Shown here: piece by piece, positions 59,691 through 64,000 of the stretch
Numbering within the stretch: the stretch's first letter is position 1
Layout of the letters: every line of letters starts with the position of its first letter
DNA from: Pseudomonas sp. 2FG
GTDB taxonomy: Bacteria > Pseudomonadota > Gammaproteobacteria > Pseudomonadales > Pseudomonadaceae
Length of the DNA stretch: 64,000 nucleotides
Reading direction: 5' to 3'
Assembly: GCF_005502935.1 (NCBI RefSeq)
Contig: NZ_SCMP01000002.1
Location: 248,001 to 312,000 of the forward strand
Translations under genes and position numbers: made by a program
Notes under the pieces: generated by a model
Told to the model about the DNA's origin: nothing
The model's database searches: none
The model's input: the letters and a program-made list of their open reading frames with translations, nothing else

Positions 59691-60796
59691 ATCACATAGT
59701 TGCTGAAGCCGCCGTGGCGGGCGCCGATGCCAGAGATAGCCTGGTTGATGTCGTCCAGGCGCGCGACTTCGTGTTCGAGGATGGACAGATCGATGGTCTT
59801 CGAGCGGATCATCTCGACCATGTCGTAGCCCTCGGTTGAGGTGAACCAGGCCGAGCCGATGAGCTTCATCGAGTTGTCCATCAGCCACTTCATATCGATC
59901 GGCAGTTTGCCGACCGTGCCACCCACGTTGACGATCGTGCCGCCGCGTGCCACGCCGTGCATGGCGTCATCGAACACCTCCAGCGAGACGGCCGCGCCCA
60001 GTGCATCCACCATGAAATGCGCGCCGCGACCGCCGGTGCGGCTGCGGGCCCACTGAGCGATCGAGCCGTCGTCGGTGGAGAACACCTCGATACGCTGCGG
60101 TGCCAGGGCCTTCACGCGCTCGAGCAGCGCGCGATTGCGCCCGGTACCGAGGATGCGGCTCGCGCCCATGGCCAGGGCGAACAGCGTGATGCCCAGCCCC
60201 AGGGTGCCCGAGATGCCATTGATGATCAGCGACTTGCCGGCCAGGGGTCCGCACTTGCGCAGCGCCGCGTAGCCGGTGCCCAGGTAGCCGAGCCGAGCCG
60301 CTTCTTCGAACGAGATGTTGTCGGCCAGCTTGACGATGGCGTGCTGCGGCGCCGCCAGGTATTCACAAAAGCCACCGTGCGGATAGAGGTCGTAGATGGT
60401 TTGCGACTTGTCCTTGGAGAAACCGAAGTAGCCGTTGAACACGAAGTACTCGCAGGCCACGCGGTTGTCCGACAGGCAGGCCGGGCACGAGCCGCAGGCA
60501 CGCACCGGGCTCACGTAGACCCGGTCGCCCGGCTTGAGGCCGACCACTTGCGAGCCGACTTCGACGATCACGCCGGCCGGGTCGAGGCCGAAGACCGCCG
60601 GCAGCTCGGGCTGCGGCAAGTGCGGACACCAGGTCGGCCAGTTGGCCAGCACATTGCCCAGGTTGGGCACCATGCCGCAGGCCTGAACCTGTACCAGAAC
60701 GTCGGTGGCCTGTGGTGCAGGGCGCGGCACAGTATCGATCGTCATCGGGGTACCAACCGCGTGCATGCGGGCGGCGCGCATCGTTGGGAGGCTCAT
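59681..60796 (-). CDS. Zinc-type alcohol dehydrogenase (MDR family), copy 2
   Basis: The 371-residue protein matches copy 1 (38069-39184) over its whole length: QACGMVPNLGNVLANWPTW, CGSCPACLSDNRVACEYF near 105, GISGTLGLGITLFALAMGA near 192 and the end ISGIGARHGGFSNYVIVP. It has the same structural-zinc cysteines. The ATG at 60796 is preceded by AAGGAGACACC. It is transcribed away from the second copy of the 45-bp promoter, as copy 1 is from the first. Confidence 0.9.
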   Translation of the reverse strand: MSLPTMRAARMHAVGTPMTIDTVPRPAPQATDVLVQVQACGMVPNLGNVLANWPTWCPHLPQPELPAVFGLDPAGVIVEVGSQVVGLKPGDRVYVSPVRACGSCPACLSDNRVACEYFVFNGYFGFSKDKSQTIYDLYPHGGFCEYLAAPQHAIVKLADNISFEEAARLGYLGTGYAALRKCGPLAGKSLIINGISGTLGLGITLFALAMGASRILGTGRNRALLERVKALAPQRIEVFSTDDGSIAQWARSRTGGRGAHFMVDALGAAVSLEVFDDAMHGVARGGTIVNVGGTVGKLPIDMKWLMDNSMKLIGSAWFTSTEGYDMVEMIRSKTIDLSILEHEVARLDDINQAISGIGARHGGFSNYVIVP

Positions 60797-60858
60797 GGGG
60801 TGTCTCCTTGCTTGTTGTTTTGGGGGCCGAGGGCCGGGCAATGGAAAGCGAAAAATAA

Positions 60859-60886
60859 TTGACATTCCATTTGGTATGCGAATACT
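60859..60886 (+). promoter_or_regulatory. Sigma-70-like promoter upstream of the Rieske operon
   Basis: TTGACA (60859-60864), 16-17 bp spacer, AATACT (60881-60886). The spacer contains GGTATG, similar to the TetR-type half-sites. It lies about 110 bp before the oxygenase gene. Confidence 0.45.
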
Positions 60887-60930
60887 ACAAGGCATGCCGA
60901 TCCCGCGCAAGATGCATTTCCACGGCATGT

Positions 60931-60975
60931 ATTTTATGATATATCGTGCATGAACATTGGTTTTGTGCATAAAAA
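60931..60975. promoter_or_regulatory. Conserved 45-bp promoter/operator segment, copy 2
   Basis: It matches 39918-39962 at 37 of 45 positions, including TATCGTGCA and TTTTGTGCATAAAA. It ends 16 bp before the oxygenase start, with AAGGAG immediately after. Confidence 0.75.
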
Positions 60976-60991
60976 TAAGGAGACAAACGCG

Positions 60992-62026
60992 ATGACCGCT
61001 CCCGTCTATCTGTCCAATACTTGGTATGCAGCCGCCTTCAGCGACGAGCTGAGCACCACGCCGTTGCTGCGCACCCTGCTCGGAGAACCGATGGCCTTGT
61101 ACCGCGGTGCGTCAGGCCGCGCGGTGGCCCTACATGACCGCTGTCCGCACCGTTTCGCGCCGCTGCACCAGGGCCAGGTGTTCGGCGACGACCTGCGCTG
61201 CCCCTACCACGGCCTTCGCTTCGACCCTCAAGGTGCCTGCGTACACAACCCGATCGGCGAGGGCAAGATTCCCAAGGCGGCCTGCGTGCGCAGCTATCCG
61301 CTGGCCGAGCGCGACGGCATCGTGTGGCTGTGGTGGGGCGACGCGCCTGCCGACGAAACGACAATCCGCCGCTGGTCTGAATTCGATGACACGCAGCGCC
61401 ATACCAGCGTTCAGGGCTACATCCACGTGCGCGCCAACTTTGAGCTGGTGATCGATAACCTGCTCGACCTGAGCCACGCCGAGTTCCTTCACCCCTACCT
61501 CGCCACCGAGGGTTTCAACCGGCGCACCCAGTACTCGATGGAGCAGCAGGGCAATACGGTGGTGGCGCGCAACTGGCGTCCGAGTGAGCCCATCAGCGGG
61601 CTGTTCGCCCTGGCTTACGGCGAGGGTGCGCCGACGAACGTCGATCACCTGTCTGTGGTTATCTGGGAAGCGCCATCCACCATCCGCCTGGACATCGGCG
61701 TCACACGGCCGGGCCGACCGGCTGCAGAAGGGCCTAGTTCCTATCAGGCGCACCTGTTAACACCCGAGACCGAGCACACCAGCCACCTGTTCTGGAAGTG
61801 GGCACGCGACTTCCAGATCGGCAACCAAGAACTCTCAGTGCAACTTCAGGCCAGCCTGCAGGAGGCCTTTGAAACGGAAGACGAGCCGATGATCGAAGCC
61901 CAGTCACGCCACATGGCGGGCCGCCAGCTGGACGAACTCAAGCCGGTGCTGCTGCCCACCGATTCAGCCGCCTTGCGCGCACGGCGAGTGTTGCGCCAAC
62001 TGATCGACCAGCAGGTGATGTCATGA
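60992..62026 (+). CDS. Rieske non-haem iron oxygenase, vanillate O-demethylase (VanA)-like
   Basis: The 344-residue protein has the Rieske [2Fe-2S] ligands Cys51, His53, Cys70 and His73 (CPHR...CPYHGLRF) and the mononuclear iron site in DNLLDLSHAEFLHPYL (His162, His167). Length and termini (PVYLSNTWYAAAFSDEL) fit VanA-type demethylases, which remove O-methyl groups from aromatic acids or related substrates; a different ring or side-chain substrate is possible. The ATG at 60992 has AAGGAG at 9 nt. Its stop overlaps the reductase gene (ATGA). Confidence 0.9.
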   Translation: MTAPVYLSNTWYAAAFSDELSTTPLLRTLLGEPMALYRGASGRAVALHDRCPHRFAPLHQGQVFGDDLRCPYHGLRFDPQGACVHNPIGEGKIPKAACVRSYPLAERDGIVWLWWGDAPADETTIRRWSEFDDTQRHTSVQGYIHVRANFELVIDNLLDLSHAEFLHPYLATEGFNRRTQYSMEQQGNTVVARNWRPSEPISGLFALAYGEGAPTNVDHLSVVIWEAPSTIRLDIGVTRPGRPAAEGPSSYQAHLLTPETEHTSHLFWKWARDFQIGNQELSVQLQASLQEAFETEDEPMIEAQSRHMAGRQLDELKPVLLPTDSAALRARRVLRQLIDQQVMS

Positions 62027-62976
62027 TCGAGGTACTGGTCAGCCAGCGGCGCAGCGAAGCCGAGGACATCTGCAGCTTCGAGCTGACGGCCGTGGACGGC
62101 TCGCCGCTGCCGCCCTTCGAGCCCGGAGCGCACATCGATGTGCATTTGCCCAACGGCCTGATCCGCCAGTATTCGCTGTGCCCGGGGGCGGAGCAGCTCG
62201 GCCGCTACCTGATCGCGGTGCTGCTGGAGCCGGCCTCGCGCGGCGGTTCGGCGGCGGTGCACAGGCTGCAGGTCGGCGATCGACTGCGCATTGGTGCCCC
62301 GCGCAACCATTTCCCGCTGCAGGGCGACGCACAAGGCTCGGTGCTGCTGGCCGGCGGTATCGGCATCACCCCCTTGCTGGCGATGGCCGAGCATCTGGCG
62401 GCCCGCGGCGCGGACTTCGTCTTGCACTACGGGGCCCGCTCGGCCGCGCGCATGGCGTTCGAAGAACGGCTGCGCCAAGAACCGCTGGCCGCGCATGTGC
62501 ACTTCCATCTGGACGATGGCGCGCCCGAGCAGAAGCTGGTGCTGGCTCAGGCCCTGGGTCCGGTCACGCCAGGCACCCAGGTCTATGTCTGCGGCCCCGG
62601 CGGCTTCATGGACTGGGTGCTGCAGGGCGCGCGTGAGGCCGGCTGGCCCGAAGCACAGCTGCACCGCGAGTACTTTGCCGCGCCCGCCCGCGTCCAGGAC
62701 GCGGAGGACGGGGCGTTCCAGATCCAGATCGGCCGTGGCGGCGCCATTCACACGGTGCCGGCCGAGCGCAACGTGATCGAGGTGCTGAACGAGCACGGTA
62801 TCGAAGTGCCTGTGTCTTGCGAACAGGGTGTTTGCGGCACCTGCGTCACCCGCGTGCTCCAAGGTCAGCCCGACCACCGCGACAGCTACCTCACCGACCA
62901 GGAGCGAGCGGCCAACGACTGCTTCACCCCGTGCTGCTCCAGAGCGCGCTCGCAGCTGCTGGTGCTCGATCTCTGA
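62023..62976 (+). CDS. Oxygenase reductase (VanB-like), FMN/NAD(P)H and plant-type [2Fe-2S]
   Basis: The 317-residue protein has an FMN-binding barrel (RQYSLCPGAE near 47), an NAD(P)H-binding half (LLAGGIGITPLLAMAEHLA near 107, CGPGGFMDWVL near 190) and a C-terminal plant-type ferredoxin domain with the Cys set CEQGVCGTC near 265 and CFTPCC near 300. It passes electrons to the upstream Rieske oxygenase. It is translationally coupled to it. Confidence 0.92.
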   Translation: MIEVLVSQRRSEAEDICSFELTAVDGSPLPPFEPGAHIDVHLPNGLIRQYSLCPGAEQLGRYLIAVLLEPASRGGSAAVHRLQVGDRLRIGAPRNHFPLQGDAQGSVLLAGGIGITPLLAMAEHLAARGADFVLHYGARSAARMAFEERLRQEPLAAHVHFHLDDGAPEQKLVLAQALGPVTPGTQVYVCGPGGFMDWVLQGAREAGWPEAQLHREYFAAPARVQDAEDGAFQIQIGRGGAIHTVPAERNVIEVLNEHGIEVPVSCEQGVCGTCVTRVLQGQPDHRDSYLTDQERAANDCFTPCCSRARSQLLVLDL

Positions 62977-63020
62977 GCTACCCCCTTTCGTCCATCGAAC
63001 CGAACCACAGGAACGATTTC

Positions 63021-63971
63021 ATGACCCACCCATCCACCCACCCTCTCACCCCCATCAAGCTGGCCGGAGGAGCCCTCGGCTTCAACTGGCTCCCCGTGTT
63101 CGTGGCGCGTGAGCGCGGCATCTTCAAACGCCATGGCCTTGAGGTGGAACTCTGCCGCCTGGGCAGCGTGGACAAGGCAACCGCCGCCGTACGCACGGGC
63201 GAGGCCGATCTGGCCATCTCGCCACCTGAAGGTGTGCTGGCCGACGCTGCCGCTGGCGGCAATCTGAGGCTGATCGCTGCCAACTGCAACTGCCTGCCGC
63301 TCACTTTGGTGGCGCGCGCGGGCATCGAGCGCATCGAGGACCTGAAGGGCGCCGTGCTCGGCACCTCGTCGCTCACCGAAGGCACGGCCATCTACACGCG
63401 CGAGATGCTGGCCCAACACGGGCTGCAGTACCCGGAGGACTATTCGTTCTCCCTGGCAGGCGTGCACCAGGCGCGCTGGAAGGCGCTGCAGGACGGCAGC
63501 ATCGATGCCGCCGTGCAGCCGCCGCCGTTCAATTTCCTGGCCATCGATGCGGGCTACAGCGACCTCGGCGAGGTCAGCGACTACCTGCCCGAGATCGCCT
63601 TCACCGCCATGCTCGGTCGGCTGGAGTGGGTGCAGGCCCACGAGGTCGCGGTGCTGGCCCTGCTGCGCGCGCTGGCCGAGGCCACCGCGCTTGTCTACGA
63701 CGAGATGAACGACGCGACGCTGTTGCCCATCATGATGGAGGTGACCCAGTCGGACGCGGCCTACGCGAAGCGGGCGCTCGACTACATGCGTGACAAGTCG
63801 GCGTTTGCCCGCTCGCTGGAGATCCCGTCCGCCGCGTTGGACAAGTCGCTGGAGCTGATGGTCAAGGCGGGGCTGCTCGACGCCGCCGCGCAGGACAGCG
63901 CCCGTCGGGGCTGGGACGGCCGCTGGGCGCAACGTGCAGCGCAGGCCGTGAACGCTGGGGAGGCCGTGTGA
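63021..63971 (+). CDS. NMT1/THI5-like substrate-binding-fold protein without signal peptide
   Basis: The 316-residue protein starts MTHPSTHPLTPIKLAGGALGFNWLPVFVARERGIFKRHGL, the start of periplasmic-binding-protein-like proteins (NMT1/ABC SBP type 2), but there is no hydrophobic signal, so it should stay in the cytosol unless a different start is used. It follows the reductase gene by 44 bp, with AGGA before the ATG. Its C-terminus has a broken relative at 59529-59690. It may be a solute-binding protein lacking its leader, or an enzyme on this fold such as a decarboxylase. Confidence 0.8.
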   Translation: MTHPSTHPLTPIKLAGGALGFNWLPVFVARERGIFKRHGLEVELCRLGSVDKATAAVRTGEADLAISPPEGVLADAAAGGNLRLIAANCNCLPLTLVARAGIERIEDLKGAVLGTSSLTEGTAIYTREMLAQHGLQYPEDYSFSLAGVHQARWKALQDGSIDAAVQPPPFNFLAIDAGYSDLGEVSDYLPEIAFTAMLGRLEWVQAHEVAVLALLRALAEATALVYDEMNDATLLPIMMEVTQSDAAYAKRALDYMRDKSAFARSLEIPSAALDKSLELMVKAGLLDAAAQDSARRGWDGRWAQRAAQAVNAGEAV

Positions 63972-64000
63972 TGGAGGCGCTGAGTCTTGATCCCCTGGCC
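63971..64000 (+). CDS. Start of a further gene in the Rieske operon (cut by window)
   Basis: An ATG at 63971 shares one base with the preceding stop (TGATG), so the gene is translationally coupled. GGAG lies in its own second codon region. Only MEALSLDPLA is visible, too little to identify. Confidence 0.5.
   Translation, partial: MEALSLDPLA

Noticed and set aside
1..64000. CRISPR arrays, toxin-antitoxin pairs, restriction systems, phage genes
   Set aside because: No regularly spaced direct repeats and no such protein families were seen. The repeats present are palindromic and dispersed.

Overview
The window reads as a chromosome segment of a high-GC Pseudomonas-group gammaproteobacterium. 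The support is Pseudomonas-type REP palindromes, the recB-recD order, the split transhydrogenase genes pntAA-pntAB-pntB, paired DUF2388 and DUF1127 genes, and a gcdR-gcdH-gcdG glutarate locus. No rRNA, intact tRNA, CRISPR array or intact insertion sequence was seen. All calls come from reading translations and DNA by eye; no database search was possible.

Layout, 1-34 kb (core-like). The 3' part of recB and all of recD come first, with palindromic repeats between them. TerC and CitMHS membrane proteins follow. A four-gene polyamine-type ABC transporter comes next, then a thiamine-diphosphate decarboxylase/aldehyde dehydrogenase pair resembling 2-ketoarginine catabolism, with a divergent LysR gene. 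Small genes follow: AEC carrier, GFA, DUF4105, two DUF2388 and two DUF1127. Then come the transhydrogenase operon, a MalT-like LuxR regulator beside a first DUF1329/DUF1302 pair, and the glutaryl-CoA locus.

Layout, 34-64 kb (accessory, catabolic). A tRNA-3'-end-like sequence and a stretch of debris (about 33.9-34.6 kb) mark a likely boundary. To its right lies a dense aromatic or hydrophobic-compound catabolic region: a five-gene leftward operon (DUF1185, alcohol dehydrogenase, cupin, thiolase, FMN reductase); a divergent four-gene operon (FAH-family hydrolase, VOC protein, aldehyde dehydrogenase, flavin monooxygenase); a GntR regulator; a six-gene envelope operon (HbpS/GlcG-like, DUF1302, DUF1329, YCF48-like, MMPL/RND, DUF1097); a lower-pathway set (RraA/LigK-like aldolase, LigJ-like hydratase, DUF3861, DoxX, TetR); and a vanillate-demethylase-like Rieske oxygenase/reductase operon with a leaderless substrate-binding-fold protein and a second alcohol dehydrogenase.

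How the parts may work together. Near-identical 45-bp promoter segments (39918-39962 and 60931-60975) and related TTTTGTGCAYAAAA sites upstream of the envelope operon and of the GntR gene suggest that one GntR regulator controls uptake, ring attack and lower-pathway genes as a single regulon. Palindromes of the GGTATGTT/ATACTTTAAAGTAT type around the LigJ/LigK genes suggest a second, TetR-controlled sub-circuit. The substrate is not known. Several broken copies (chemoreceptor, pntAA N-terminus, substrate-binding protein C-terminus, short-chain dehydrogenase) show that the region has been rearranged.
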